Shown: piece after piece, positions 16,664 through 25,743 of the stretch
Position numbering within the stretch: position 1 is the stretch's first letter
How the letters are laid out: every line of letters starts with the position of its first letter
Origin: Balneola sp.
GTDB taxonomy: Bacteria; Bacteroidota; Rhodothermia; Balneolales; Balneolaceae
Assembly (NCBI GenBank): GCA_017643645.1
Contig: JAEPNB010000006.1
Span: 1 to 64,000, forward strand
Direction: 5' to 3'
DNA length: 64,000 bases
Program-made: the position numbers and the translations under genes
The notes under the pieces: generated by a model
Seen by the model: the letters and a program-made list of their open reading frames with translations, nothing else
Databases searched by the model: none
Told to the model about the DNA's origin: nothing

Positions 16664-17662
16664 TTAATTCTTTGGTTCCGGCTTCAACGTTAACAATGGT
16701 GATTCAAGGTTTCTTGTGATCTTCTCAGCTGTAGATCCCAGAAAAAATCTGGACAGTCCGGTTCTTCCATGTGTACTCATTATCACCATATCGGCATATT
16801 CGTTTGCGTAGTCAATGATATCGTCATGAGCTACCATCCCTTTCTTTATCACCGTTCTAACAGGTATTGAGATGCTCTCTGCACCTGTAGTCTTAACAAT
16901 CTCATCATAGAAAGGCTCGTCATTTCGTTTTATTGAAAACTGATCCTGAGTATTTTCTTTGAAGAACTTCTCTAGCCTGTCCATCAATCCGGAATATAAA
17001 TGCTCTTTATTAAATGAGTTTATTTTCCCTGAAAATTGCTGAGCATCTATGGATTCCATAAACATTCCTGAGTTATAAAGTTCCACAATGTTCAGAAAGT
17101 TGAGACTTGCATTAAATTTATTAGCCATTTCAAAAGCTACCGGAACTACTTCAAAAGAAAAGTCGGATATATCCGTAGGAACCAGAATAGTTTTAATTTT
17201 ATCGTAATGGAATTCATTGCTCAGTGCCAATACCGGAATCTTTGAGTTTCTTACTACTTTTTCTGTAGTGCTTCCATGAAGAAAATCTGTAGAATGTCCA
17301 CCTCTGGCGCTCATAATTATCATATCGTAATCACCTTTGCCTGCATGGTGTAAAATTGAATTGGAGGCTTTTCTATCAATTTCGACGATTAAATCTCCGA
17401 TCGAATTTTTATCCAGGTATTCATCAGAAAAAGCCTGCAATCTCTTCTTTGCATCTTCTGCAATCTTAGGATAGATATCAGCACCCATATCCAGAGGAAG
17501 TCCCAATTTGCTTATACTGTCATTTAAATAAGCCGACAGCGGAACCACGTGAATAAGATCTGCCTTACATTCAAACAGATCTATAAAAATTCTCAAAGCC
17601 TTGAGCGCTTTTTTTGAATTTTCTGAAAAGTCGGTTGGGATAAGTACTTTTGAGATCTTCAT
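16664..17662 (-). CDS. Universal stress protein with two USP domains
   Basis: A 332-residue cytoplasmic protein made of two tandem USP domains, about residues 1-150 and 156-330. Each opens with the strand KxxxxPTD(F/I)S (KVLIPTDFSENSKKAL; KTILVPTDISDFSFEV) and ends with the nucleotide-binding motif GSTxEK (HGSTTEKVVRNSKIPVL; LGSTAEKITRN). ATP binding is likely. It stands alone and its inducing condition is unknown. Confidence 0.92.
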   Translation of the reverse strand: MKISKVLIPTDFSENSKKALKALRIFIDLFECKADLIHVVPLSAYLNDSISKLGLPLDMGADIYPKIAEDAKKRLQAFSDEYLDKNSIGDLIVEIDRKASNSILHHAGKGDYDMIIMSARGGHSTDFLHGSTTEKVVRNSKIPVLALSNEFHYDKIKTILVPTDISDFSFEVVPVAFEMANKFNASLNFLNIVELYNSGMFMESIDAQQFSGKINSFNKEHLYSGLMDRLEKFFKENTQDQFSIKRNDEPFYDEIVKTTGAESISIPVRTVIKKGMVAHDDIIDYANEYADMVIMSTHGRTGLSRFFLGSTAEKITRNLESPLLTLKPEPKN

Positions 17663-17733
17663 ATGCGCAATATTTGATTCTATTTACTACTAAAACCATG
17701 ATGCAACTTATAAAGTTTCTACTTCTAATGTAC

Positions 17734-18852
17734 TTAACTTTTCTTGCGCAGGTAATCTAACCCGCCTACCATTATCATTCCAATCAGAATACCGATTACT
17801 CCACCCCAAACATTGGTCTCGGGATCAGAGTTTTCACTTATCCCCGGAAGAAACGGGTTCGACTTGATCATCTTCTTTTTAACGGTCTCAACTTCTACCT
17901 TTTTAAACTCATCAAATTGAGCATCCGGGTTTATGACTTTACCAAGTCTCTGGTATTCAGGTAAATTTTCGTTGATCTCCGAACTCATCAATTCTTGTGC
18001 TCTTTCGCTGGTATATTCAATCTCTTGAGTATCCCTCACTTGTTCTACAAATTCTCTGTTCTGATAGGGCCAGATCACGAATAGTGAACCGATCAGGAAA
18101 CCAATTAACACCGAAATAGTTTGTGAATGATATTTCCCGAGCAACCAAGATAAAAATCTCGAAAAAGCTGCGAGTCCAACTACGGCTCCAAGTAAGAATG
18201 GCAATAAACCGATAATCCCTTCCATAGTATCCGAACCGCCTATCATCCCGATATTTGAAAGCAGATAATCGTATTTCCGCATAATAAGAAGTAAATAAGA
18301 ACCTGAAATTCCCGGAAGTATCATTGCACAGATGGATATCATACCACTTAAAAACACAAAGGCCGGATTTTCAGGAGTATCTGCCGGAACCAACGAAACA
18401 ACCCAAAGTCCGATACCTATTCCAACAATACTCATTAGAATTTCTTCCCAACTGATCTCATTCAGCGTTTTGTATAAGATGTAGATAGAGCCCAATATCA
18501 AACCAAAAAATAGGCCGTACACAATTTCGGGATGTGTGAACATATAAATCTGAAGCGGAACTACTTTGGTAAAAAAGCCAAGAGCTGCAAAAATCCCGGC
18601 AAACAAGAAGATCAAAAATCTGATGTGTAATTCCCGGAAAGCAGTTTTCCATTTAAATGAGAAAAAAGCTTTCAAAAAAGGTCCGTTTACGCTCTTGATC
18701 GCATTCAGCAATCGCTCATAGATCCCAAGAATCAAAGCCATGGTCCCGCCACTTACACCGGGAACTATATCTGCGGATCCCATCAAAAAACCTTTAATAA
18801 CTAAAAACGGAGCCTCTCTAAATGTAGTTTTATCCTTTTGGCTATCTCTCAT
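17734..18852 (-). CDS. DUF368 (PopT-type) undecaprenyl-phosphate transporter candidate
   Basis: A 372-residue polytopic membrane protein. The DUF368 signature GSADIVPGVSGGTMALILGI is near residue 25, and a second related motif, ICAMILPGISGSYLLLIM, is near 175. Members of this family have been identified as C55-phosphate translocases in cell-wall lipid recycling. A hydrophilic loop of about 75 residues before the last membrane helix (TSERAQELMSSE to DPETNVWGG) is long. ATG 18852 overlaps the pcm stop codon (TAATG), which suggests coupling; an upstream ATG at 18864 would overlap pcm by 13 nt. Confidence 0.85.
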   Translation of the reverse strand: MRDSQKDKTTFREAPFLVIKGFLMGSADIVPGVSGGTMALILGIYERLLNAIKSVNGPFLKAFFSFKWKTAFRELHIRFLIFLFAGIFAALGFFTKVVPLQIYMFTHPEIVYGLFFGLILGSIYILYKTLNEISWEEILMSIVGIGIGLWVVSLVPADTPENPAFVFLSGMISICAMILPGISGSYLLLIMRKYDYLLSNIGMIGGSDTMEGIIGLLPFLLGAVVGLAAFSRFLSWLLGKYHSQTISVLIGFLIGSLFVIWPYQNREFVEQVRDTQEIEYTSERAQELMSSEINENLPEYQRLGKVINPDAQFDEFKKVEVETVKKKMIKSNPFLPGISENSDPETNVWGGVIGILIGMIMVGGLDYLRKKS

Positions 18853-19505
18853 TATTCTCCCCATCCCTTTTCACCAATCAAAGGAACAAATTTAAAATTG
18901 TCGTACTCATCCTGCTTGTATTCAGTATCAGATACTCTTGTTATTTTCAGCATTTTCTGCGTTTTATCGTCTCCAACAGGAATCACCAATATTCCTCCAA
19001 CTTTCAGCTGTTTGATAAGATCATCAGGCACTACCGGTGCTCCGGCTGTTACAATAATTCCATCGTAAGGCGCGTAGGTTGACCAGCCAAGGGTTCCGTC
19101 ACCTGATTTTAAAAGTGGCGAATATCCCTCTTCTTTCATTGCTTCTTTTGCCCGGTGATATAATTCATTGTGCCGCTCTACACTGTATACTTCAGCTCCC
19201 AGTTCACAAAGTATCATACACTGATATCCTGATCCGGTTCCGATCTCGAGAATCTTATCTCCTTTTGATAAATCCAGCAACTCTGTTTGAGCGGCAACGG
19301 TATAAGGCTGAGAGATGGTTTGTCCCAAACCAATTGGGAGTGCACTATCGGTATACGCTCTGTGATGAAGAGCAGTATCTACCAGTTTATGACGCGGAAT
19401 CTTTCCAATTGCCCTAAGCACATTAGAATCTTTGATTCCTTTTTCTTTAAGTAATTCAACCAGTTTTTGTCGCGGCCGAACAAAACGACGACTTTGATTT
19501 ACCAT
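18852..19505 (-). CDS. pcm: Protein-L-isoaspartate O-methyltransferase
   Basis: A 217-residue cytoplasmic SAM-dependent methyltransferase that repairs isoaspartyl residues in aged proteins. Conserved features are ALPIGLGQTISQPYTVAAQ near residue 54, the SAM motif ILEIGTGSGYQCMIL near 85, and YSVERHNEL. Length and motif order are normal. It is followed directly by the DUF368 gene with a 1-nt stop/start overlap, an odd pairing with no evident functional reason. Confidence 0.94.
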   Translation of the reverse strand: MVNQSRRFVRPRQKLVELLKEKGIKDSNVLRAIGKIPRHKLVDTALHHRAYTDSALPIGLGQTISQPYTVAAQTELLDLSKGDKILEIGTGSGYQCMILCELGAEVYSVERHNELYHRAKEAMKEEGYSPLLKSGDGTLGWSTYAPYDGIIVTAGAPVVPDDLIKQLKVGGILVIPVGDDKTQKMLKITRVSDTEYKQDEYDNFKFVPLIGEKGWGE

Positions 19506-19641
19506 GCACCTGCCGATTTATTAATTACTCAAAGTATACCAAATTCATCTCTTATTTTTTTGACTTAATGACGCTCTATTTAATGCGATTCTAAATTTCA
19601 GAATGGCCTGCTTTCAATTCATAAGCTATATATATTCTGAG

Positions 19642-20391
19642 ATGGAATGGATCGACTTACCCGTTGTTCAAGTATTTATTTATGCATTGATCACTGCCCT
19701 TGCAACGGGACTGGGTGCATTGCCTTTCTTTTTTATTGATAACATTTCTGATTCCTTTCTGGGTAAATCAAATGCTGTTGCTGCAGGATTGATGCTTGCT
19801 GCCAGCTACAGTCTGATATTCGAAGGTTATAATGAAAGCGAATGGATGACAATCGCAGGAATGCTTGCCGGAGTAATTCTGGTCGTTTTAGCAAACAGAT
19901 GGCTGGAAGGCCGCTCCACACCGGGCCTGGAAGATGTTGTTGGCGGAAAAAGAAAGCAGATGCTGGTCTTTTTGGGAATCATGACTGTACATTCTTTTGC
20001 AGAAGGTGTAAGTGTGGGAGTTTCATTTGCCAGCACGATGGAATTTGGAGCTTTTATAGCTATCGCAATTGCTATTCATAATATTCCGGAAGGTTTGGCT
20101 ATTAGTCTTGTTATGGTTCCAAATGGGACCTCTCCCATAAAAGCTATCGGATGGAGTATCTTTTCAAGCCTGCCTCAACCCCTGATGGCAATACCTGCTT
20201 TTCTTTTCGTTGAAACTTTCAGAGAATATCTCCCGTTCGGGCTGGGTTTTGCTGCCGGGGCAATGATCTGGATGGTTTTCGCCGATCTTGTTCCTGAAGC
20301 ACTGGAAAAATGTAAACCTCATACTATCGGGCTTTGGGTTACTCTGGCAATCCTGGGAATGAGTGCTTTTCAAATACTATTAGGCCACTAA
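19642..20391 (+). CDS. ZIP-family divalent metal transporter
   Basis: A 249-residue inner-membrane protein with about eight membrane segments. The two metal-site motifs are VHSFAEGVSVG near residue 120 and AIHNIPEGLAISL near 145, typical of the GufA/ZupT branch that carries zinc and sometimes iron or manganese. An ATG at 19603 would add 13 residues; 19642 is preferred because the hydrophobic body starts there (MEWIDLPVVQVFIYALI). It stands alone. Confidence 0.88.
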   Translation: MEWIDLPVVQVFIYALITALATGLGALPFFFIDNISDSFLGKSNAVAAGLMLAASYSLIFEGYNESEWMTIAGMLAGVILVVLANRWLEGRSTPGLEDVVGGKRKQMLVFLGIMTVHSFAEGVSVGVSFASTMEFGAFIAIAIAIHNIPEGLAISLVMVPNGTSPIKAIGWSIFSSLPQPLMAIPAFLFVETFREYLPFGLGFAAGAMIWMVFADLVPEALEKCKPHTIGLWVTLAILGMSAFQILLGH

Positions 20392-20497
20392 CTTTTACTA
20401 ATAAAATTTTACATCCGTTTATAAACTTTTTGCACCAACAAAGTGGTTAGCTACTTAAATTTAAGATTAACATTATTTATATTTTTAAAACTAACAA

Positions 20498-21757
20498 ATG
20501 CTCCTAAAGCAACGGTTACTTCCGCTTTTTCTATTAATATTTTTTACCGTACCAACTTCCCTTGTAGCACAAATAAATAATTCAACTCTTACTGTCTACC
20601 TTGATTGTAGAAGTTGTAATGAAACTTTTATTCGTAGCGAAATTGATTTTGTTAATTTTGTAAGGGATCAAAGTGTTGCCGAAGTTCAACTCCTGATTAC
20701 TTCACAAGGAACCGGGGGAGGTGGCCGTCAGTTTACTTTAGAATTTTTTGGACTTGCCCAATATGATGAGCTTGATAACAAACTGATATTTATATCCCCA
20801 CAAGCAGATACAGACGAACTTCGTCGCAATCGTTTAGTTAAATATATAAAGCTAGGTTTGGTCAATTATTTATCAGAAAAAGATGTAATAGACCAACTTG
20901 AAGTTAATTTCATAGGTAGCAATGATAGCGAGGATAATAATCGCATTATCAAAGACCCTTGGAATGGCTGGAATTTTGACGTTGGCTTCGGCTTTGATTT
21001 CAGCGGAGAGCAAAAAGAAGGGGATTATGAAATTGAAAGCAACTTCAGAGCCCGCAAAATCACTGAAGAATGGAAGGTGCAAGCAAACTATGAATATAGT
21101 TACAACAATCAGTTTTTTGTTCGAGAGGACTCTCAAGGAGAAGATTCAACAGCTAATTTTATTAGAACACAGCAAAATTTCTTCGGGCTTATTGCCAAAA
21201 GTCTGTCGGATCATTGGACTGCAGGAGCTTATATTAATGGTCTTTCATCTACCCAAAGAAATTATGACCTGCAAGTAGGTATTGCGCCTTCTATTGAATA
21301 CAGTATTTTTCCTTACTCTGAATTTGCCAGACGTGAAATCATATTTAGGTACGGAGTTTTAGCCCAACAAAATACATATACGGATACCACGATATTCAAT
21401 AAGAAAGAAGAGTTTCTCTTTCGTCAAAATCTTAATATTCAGGCTAACTTTACACAACCTTGGGGCGGAATTTTCGGCAGAGTTGAAGCTGGAAATTACT
21501 TACATGATTTTTCTAAAAATAGTCTTGAAGTACGTTTTAGGGTAAACATGAGAATTTCCCGTTCTTTTTCTTTCTTTCTATCAGGAAGATATGAGCGTAT
21601 CAATGATCAACTTTCGATTTCAAGTGAAGGCCTTTCTGACGAAGACATATTTTTAAATTTAAAGCAACAAGCCACCAGTTATAGATATGGTGGCTTTGTC
21701 GGTCTTGAGTTTAATTTTGGGTCTATCTACAACAATGTTGTGAATAGTAGATTTTAA
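20498..21757 (+). CDS. Outer-membrane beta-barrel-like protein with DCxxC N-terminus
   Basis: A 419-residue protein with a signal peptide (ending near LVAQ, residue 25). A short N-terminal domain (VYLDCRSCNETFIRSEIDF, then VQLLITSQGTGGGGRQFTLE) contains a C-x2-C pair that could bind a metal or form a disulfide. From about residue 150 to the end the sequence alternates polar and hydrophobic residues with many aromatics (WKVQANYEYSYNNQFF, FFLSGRYERI), as in an outer-membrane barrel; the C-terminal residue is Phe. I do not recognise a named family. Confidence 0.8.
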   Translation: MLLKQRLLPLFLLIFFTVPTSLVAQINNSTLTVYLDCRSCNETFIRSEIDFVNFVRDQSVAEVQLLITSQGTGGGGRQFTLEFFGLAQYDELDNKLIFISPQADTDELRRNRLVKYIKLGLVNYLSEKDVIDQLEVNFIGSNDSEDNNRIIKDPWNGWNFDVGFGFDFSGEQKEGDYEIESNFRARKITEEWKVQANYEYSYNNQFFVREDSQGEDSTANFIRTQQNFFGLIAKSLSDHWTAGAYINGLSSTQRNYDLQVGIAPSIEYSIFPYSEFARREIIFRYGVLAQQNTYTDTTIFNKKEEFLFRQNLNIQANFTQPWGGIFGRVEAGNYLHDFSKNSLEVRFRVNMRISRSFSFFLSGRYERINDQLSISSEGLSDEDIFLNLKQQATSYRYGGFVGLEFNFGSIYNNVVNSRF

Positions 21758-21760
21758 CTT

Positions 21761-22669
21761 CTATGACTCAGATGGTGAAGGCTCTGATCCATTCTTGATC
21801 ATAGTATTCAATTTTTCTCCTCCTCTTATTCCGAAGTCTAACGTTCTGATTGGGAATGGAATCATAATATCATTTTCGTCATACGCTTTTTTGATCGCCA
21901 TAATTGCTTCACTTCTTGGTGACCAAAAATCCGGTAACGTTCTGAAATCTACCCAAAAACGAACTACATAATTGATAGAGCTTCCGCCAAATTCTTCATA
22001 GAAAAATTCAACATCTCTGTTTTTATCAATTCCTTCAAGGTTGTTGATTGCTTCCAGAGTGATTTTTCTGGCTTTCTCCAGATCATCCCCATAAGAAACA
22101 CCGCATTGAAGATCTATTCTGCGTTCTCCATTTTTGGTATAGTTCATAAATGGATTCTCATATACTTCCTTATTCGGAATGTATACAATCTGGCCTTGAG
22201 GTGTTTTGATAATGGTGTTTCTCAGATTCAATTTCTGAACAGTTCCCAAATAGCCATTACTGTCAATGATATCTCCAATACCAAACGGATGTCGAACAGA
22301 TAGTAAAATACCTGAAATGAAATTTGCAGCTATATCCTGAAATGCGAAACCTAAAGCCAATCCAATGATACCTGCACCGGCAAGCAGACTGGTTACTGTT
22401 CCATCAAGATTCAGAACTCCCAATGCGATAAATACACCGGCACCAATTACAGCTACACCTAAAACAGTTTGAGCTAATCCCACAATTGTTTTATTGGTAG
22501 TTACTTTATGCAGAAGCTTACCTGCATATCTTTTGATCAAACTGGCAATAAAGTAGAAAACTATTAATACAAGTATTGCTACCGCCAGATTTGGCAACAT
22601 CTCGATGGCTGTATTTAACCATTCTTGAAGTTTTTCAGTTATTAGGCTGTACCCTTCTTCCAAATTCAT
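21761..22669 (-). CDS. MscS-family mechanosensitive channel
   Basis: A 302-residue inner-membrane protein with three membrane helices before residue 105. The pore-lining helix reads VTSLLAGAGIIGLALGFAFQ, followed by DIAANFISGI, typical of MscS. The beta-domain follows (IGDIIDSNGYLGTVQKLNLR) and an alpha/beta C-terminal cage. It should release solutes during hypo-osmotic shock. Single gene, convergent with the barrel gene (3 nt between the ends). Confidence 0.94.
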   Translation of the reverse strand: MNLEEGYSLITEKLQEWLNTAIEMLPNLAVAILVLIVFYFIASLIKRYAGKLLHKVTTNKTIVGLAQTVLGVAVIGAGVFIALGVLNLDGTVTSLLAGAGIIGLALGFAFQDIAANFISGILLSVRHPFGIGDIIDSNGYLGTVQKLNLRNTIIKTPQGQIVYIPNKEVYENPFMNYTKNGERRIDLQCGVSYGDDLEKARKITLEAINNLEGIDKNRDVEFFYEEFGGSSINYVVRFWVDFRTLPDFWSPRSEAIMAIKKAYDENDIMIPFPIRTLDFGIRGGEKLNTMIKNGSEPSPSES

Positions 22670-22686
22670 ATTTTATATTCTTGTTA

Positions 22687-22694
22687 CAAAGTTA
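22687..22694 (-). promoter_or_regulatory. Bacteroidota-type -7 element of the MscS gene
   Basis: The minus strand reads TAACTTTG here, an exact match to TAnnTTTG. It lies 18-25 nt upstream of the MscS start at 22669. A clear TTTG at the usual -33 distance is not seen, so this is only a candidate. Confidence 0.35.
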
Positions 22695-22763
22695 GTCTTT
22701 ATAATTATTACAATGATTTTCTAATACAAAATGTTCCAAACAATCATAAATAACTGACTAACA

Positions 22764-23399
22764 ATGACTTTACGCAAATTTAGCACCTGTTTTTTTCCTG
22801 TTTTAGCTTTCTTTTTACTTTTTTCAACTTCATCAACCGCTCAGGATTACGCGATGTCGGCCGAAGAAGTAAATCCGGTACTCATAAGTTCAACCATCCC
22901 TGATGTATCTGTGAAAAATACTGACGGTGAAAACCTGAATCTGAGAGATATCGTAAAGGATCAACCTACTATCTTTGTGTTTTACAGAGGTGGATGGTGC
23001 CCGTATTGCAACAGTCATCTAGCAGATCTGAAAAAAATTGAAGACGATCTTTCCGAAGAAGGATATAAAGTGTATGCAATAAGTGCCGATCGACCTGAGC
23101 TCCTGAAACAAACAATGGATAAAAATGAGCTGACCTACACCCTTTTATCTGATGCTCCGATGACGGCTGCCAAAGCTTTTGGAATTGCTTTTAAAATGGA
23201 TGATAAAACAGTGGAGAGATATAAGTCTTTTGATATAGACATTGAAAAGGATTCCGGATACGATCATCATTTACTTCCTGCACCGGCCATATTTCTTGTT
23301 GATCAGGAAGGAGTTATCAAGTTTTCTTATGTAAATCCGAACTACAAGGAAAGAATTGACGGCGGCATTCTTCTGGCTGCGGCTAAGGCCTTCAACTAA
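22764..23399 (+). CDS. Exported peroxiredoxin-like thiol protein
   Basis: A 211-residue protein with a signal peptide (ending near TAQ, residue 27) and an AhpC/TSA-like thioredoxin fold. The active site is FYRGGWCPYCNSHL, a CxxC in place of the single Cys of most peroxiredoxins, as in the peroxiredoxin-like group. A periplasmic thiol-redox or peroxide-reducing role is likely. A terminator follows at 23421. Confidence 0.88.
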   Translation: MTLRKFSTCFFPVLAFFLLFSTSSTAQDYAMSAEEVNPVLISSTIPDVSVKNTDGENLNLRDIVKDQPTIFVFYRGGWCPYCNSHLADLKKIEDDLSEEGYKVYAISADRPELLKQTMDKNELTYTLLSDAPMTAAKAFGIAFKMDDKTVERYKSFDIDIEKDSGYDHHLLPAPAIFLVDQEGVIKFSYVNPNYKERIDGGILLAAAKAFN

Positions 23400-23420
23400 A
23401 TTCCTTTCAACTTTTATCCT

Positions 23421-23449
23421 AAGGTGGACCGGTTTGGTTCACCTTTTTT
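23421..23449 (+). terminator. Terminator after the peroxiredoxin-like gene
   Basis: AAGGTGGACC (23421-23430) pairs with GGTTCACCTT (23436-23445), a 10-bp stem with one G-T pair, followed by a T run to 23449. Confidence 0.85.
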
Positions 23450-23460
23450 GTTTCTAGTCC

Positions 23461-23478
23461 TTGGCACGCTTTCTGCTT
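23461..23478 (+). promoter_or_regulatory. Sigma54-like promoter of rlmN
   Basis: TTGGCACG (23461-23468) with GC at 23475-23476 gives the strict GG-N10-GC spacing of sigma54 -24/-12 elements; the -12 part is CTGCT rather than TTGCT. The expected start site is near 23488, only about 5 nt before the rlmN ATG. Confidence 0.5.
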
Positions 23479-23492
23479 ATCTTTAAGGTACT

Positions 23493-24602
23493 ATGACATC
23501 AGTAGATACTTTACAAAAAACCGATCTTAAATCACTTACTAAAACAGAACTTTCAGATTTCTGTTCTGAACTGGGATTACCTCGCTTCAGAACGGATCAG
23601 ATATTTCAGTGGCTTTACCAAAAAGGAGCTTCATCATTTGAGGAAATGACCAACCTGTCAAAAGACCTCAGAACAAAACTGGATGAAGTTGCTTACATAA
23701 ACCGCATTTCCCTATCTGATCAGCAGAAATCAAAAGACGGAACTATAAAATTTCTTTTTAAGCTGGCTGATGAAGATAAAGACTATAAAATTGAAGCTGT
23801 TTTAATTCCTGACTTTTATGATGACGGAGTAGCAAACCGGTTAACTGTTTGTGTATCCTCTCAGGTTGGATGTGTATTCGGATGTGCTTTTTGCGCAACC
23901 GGAAAGATGGGTTTCTTTCGAAATCTGAGTCATGGCGAAGTTGTGGATCAGGTTCAATACATCAACGAAGTATCTTTGAAGGAATACGACAAAAAGATCA
24001 CAAACATTGTTTATATGGGGATGGGAGAACCATTACATAATTATAAAACAGTAGTGAATTCTGCTTCCATTATTGCTGATCCACTTGGAATTGAGCTTTC
24101 TCCGAAACGTATTACAGTTTCAACTGTTGGATTGACTAAACAGATCAAGAAACTGGCAGATGATGAAGAGCCTTTTAATCTGGCTATTTCCCTTCACGCT
24201 CCAAGCGATGAGAAACGCGATAAGATCATGCCGATAAACAGTTCTATGAATCTGGAAAGTCTGGAAGAAGCCGTTCGTCATTATTACAGAAAAACAGAGC
24301 GCCCGATCACTTACGAATACTTGTTGTTTGATGAATTCAACGACTCAAAAGAAGACGCCCGGAATCTTGCGCGAATTGTAAAATGGGCACCAAGTAAGGT
24401 GAATATCATTATGTACAATAATGTAGCAGGCGTTGCTTTGCATCGTGCCAGAGAAGAAAGACTGAATACTTTTATGAAGGAGCTTTCCAAAAATGAAGTG
24501 AGAGCTACCGTAAGAAGAAGTCGTGGTGATGATATTGACGCAGGATGTGGACAGCTGGCGATACGCGAAGGTACTCCACGTGGTAAAACAATTGCTAAGT
24601 AA
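23493..24602 (+). CDS. rlmN: Dual-specificity 23S rRNA/tRNA adenine-C2 methyltransferase RlmN
   Basis: A 369-residue radical SAM enzyme that methylates C2 of A2503 in 23S rRNA and A37 in some tRNAs. The cluster motif is C127-x3-C131-x2-C134 (GCVFGCAFCATG), preceded by the N-terminal domain (RFRTDQIFQWLYQKG). The second catalytic Cys is C352 in DAGCGQLA. YMGMGEPLHNY and LAISLHAPSD are conserved. It follows a sigma54-like promoter and overlaps the end of the convergent glycosyltransferase gene by 8 nt. Confidence 0.96.
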   Translation: MTSVDTLQKTDLKSLTKTELSDFCSELGLPRFRTDQIFQWLYQKGASSFEEMTNLSKDLRTKLDEVAYINRISLSDQQKSKDGTIKFLFKLADEDKDYKIEAVLIPDFYDDGVANRLTVCVSSQVGCVFGCAFCATGKMGFFRNLSHGEVVDQVQYINEVSLKEYDKKITNIVYMGMGEPLHNYKTVVNSASIIADPLGIELSPKRITVSTVGLTKQIKKLADDEEPFNLAISLHAPSDEKRDKIMPINSSMNLESLEEAVRHYYRKTERPITYEYLLFDEFNDSKEDARNLARIVKWAPSKVNIIMYNNVAGVALHRAREERLNTFMKELSKNEVRATVRRSRGDDIDAGCGQLAIREGTPRGKTIAK

Positions 24603-25734
24603 TTTCTTTAGATAGTACTTCTTTAACTCTGTTTGCCCAGTTTTTCCAATTCATGTGTTCAGAATATCTTTTTCGGGCTTGTACACTCATTTCTTCGTAA
24701 ATAGATTTGTCATTCCATAGTTCAGCTATTTTATCAGCAGTCTTGGACGGGTTTTCCTCCGGGTCAATAATCAATCCTGTTTCTTTGTGGTTCACTGCTT
24801 CGGGAACTCCGCCTACATTTGAGCCAATAGCCGGTAAACCATAAGAAGCCGCTTCAATAAATGACATTCCCACACACTCCGCTTTTGTTGGAAGGATAAA
24901 GAAAGTCGAACTTTGATAAAGCTCTATTAGTTTTGACAATTGATTCGCATCCTGCTTATCCAGAAACCCAATTACTTCCACACATTCTTCTTCTATTCTT
25001 GGTGTAGAGCCTACTACAATCAATTTGGCTTTTATGCCTTTGCGATTTAGTTCTTTTATAATTCCGACGGCTTCCGGTCCTCCTTTTTCCTCCCATCGTA
25101 CTCCAACGAAAAGAAATTTTAATTCTTCTGATCGCACCCTTTCCTGAATGAAATCCTGAACTTTATTCTCGGGTGGCGATAACAGATTTGAGCCATAGGG
25201 AATCACTTCAATTTTTGATTCAGGAATTCGGTAATTATTCTGTGCTGATATTGAAAGCCAATCCAATGGAAGTAACAATTTCCGGGCTTTCTCAAAAGCC
25301 ATACGTTCAAGTATCAACGCGTTTCTTATGGAAAGAGAATGGAGATTGGAATGGCTTTTATAAAGATCCTGCAACAGAGGAAAGGTCGCATCAGTAGTTA
25401 AATAAAGTGGAACGTCTGTTTTCAGGAAAGCTACCTCAGGGCTTACTAACGAGCCCAATAATATATCAGGTTCTAATTTCCTGATCTTTTCTTCCAGCTG
25501 CTTTGCATGGATTTTAGCAAGATCTATATCATATTGAAACTTGAATGTCTTTTCACTCCCAAACGTATAGAGCTTTCCTTTCAGCTTAGCGATATTCTTA
25601 TACCAGTGATCAACTGGTCCAAGTGGGACTACCTCTTCAAACTCTCCCTTAAGCGCCTGATACATCGCGTAATGTGTTCCGGAATAAGCCCGAACATTCT
25701 TGGGGTCTTCTTTAGTTATATATCCAATTCTCAT
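24595..25734 (-). CDS. GT4-family glycosyltransferase
   Basis: A 379-residue cytoplasmic glycosyltransferase of the GT-B fold. The C-terminal half has the GT4 signature FIEAASYGLPAIGSNVGGV followed by PEAV and GLIIDPEENP, including the E-x7-E type pair that binds the nucleotide sugar. FLFVGVRWEEKGG marks the start of the second domain near 210. No polysaccharide cluster is around it, so the acceptor is unknown. The TauE gene lies 9 nt upstream on the same strand. Confidence 0.9.
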   Translation of the reverse strand: MRIGYITKEDPKNVRAYSGTHYAMYQALKGEFEEVVPLGPVDHWYKNIAKLKGKLYTFGSEKTFKFQYDIDLAKIHAKQLEEKIRKLEPDILLGSLVSPEVAFLKTDVPLYLTTDATFPLLQDLYKSHSNLHSLSIRNALILERMAFEKARKLLLPLDWLSISAQNNYRIPESKIEVIPYGSNLLSPPENKVQDFIQERVRSEELKFLFVGVRWEEKGGPEAVGIIKELNRKGIKAKLIVVGSTPRIEEECVEVIGFLDKQDANQLSKLIELYQSSTFFILPTKAECVGMSFIEAASYGLPAIGSNVGGVPEAVNHKETGLIIDPEENPSKTADKIAELWNDKSIYEEMSVQARKRYSEHMNWKNWANRVKEVLSKEIT

Positions 25735-25743
25735 CAGTTTGAA

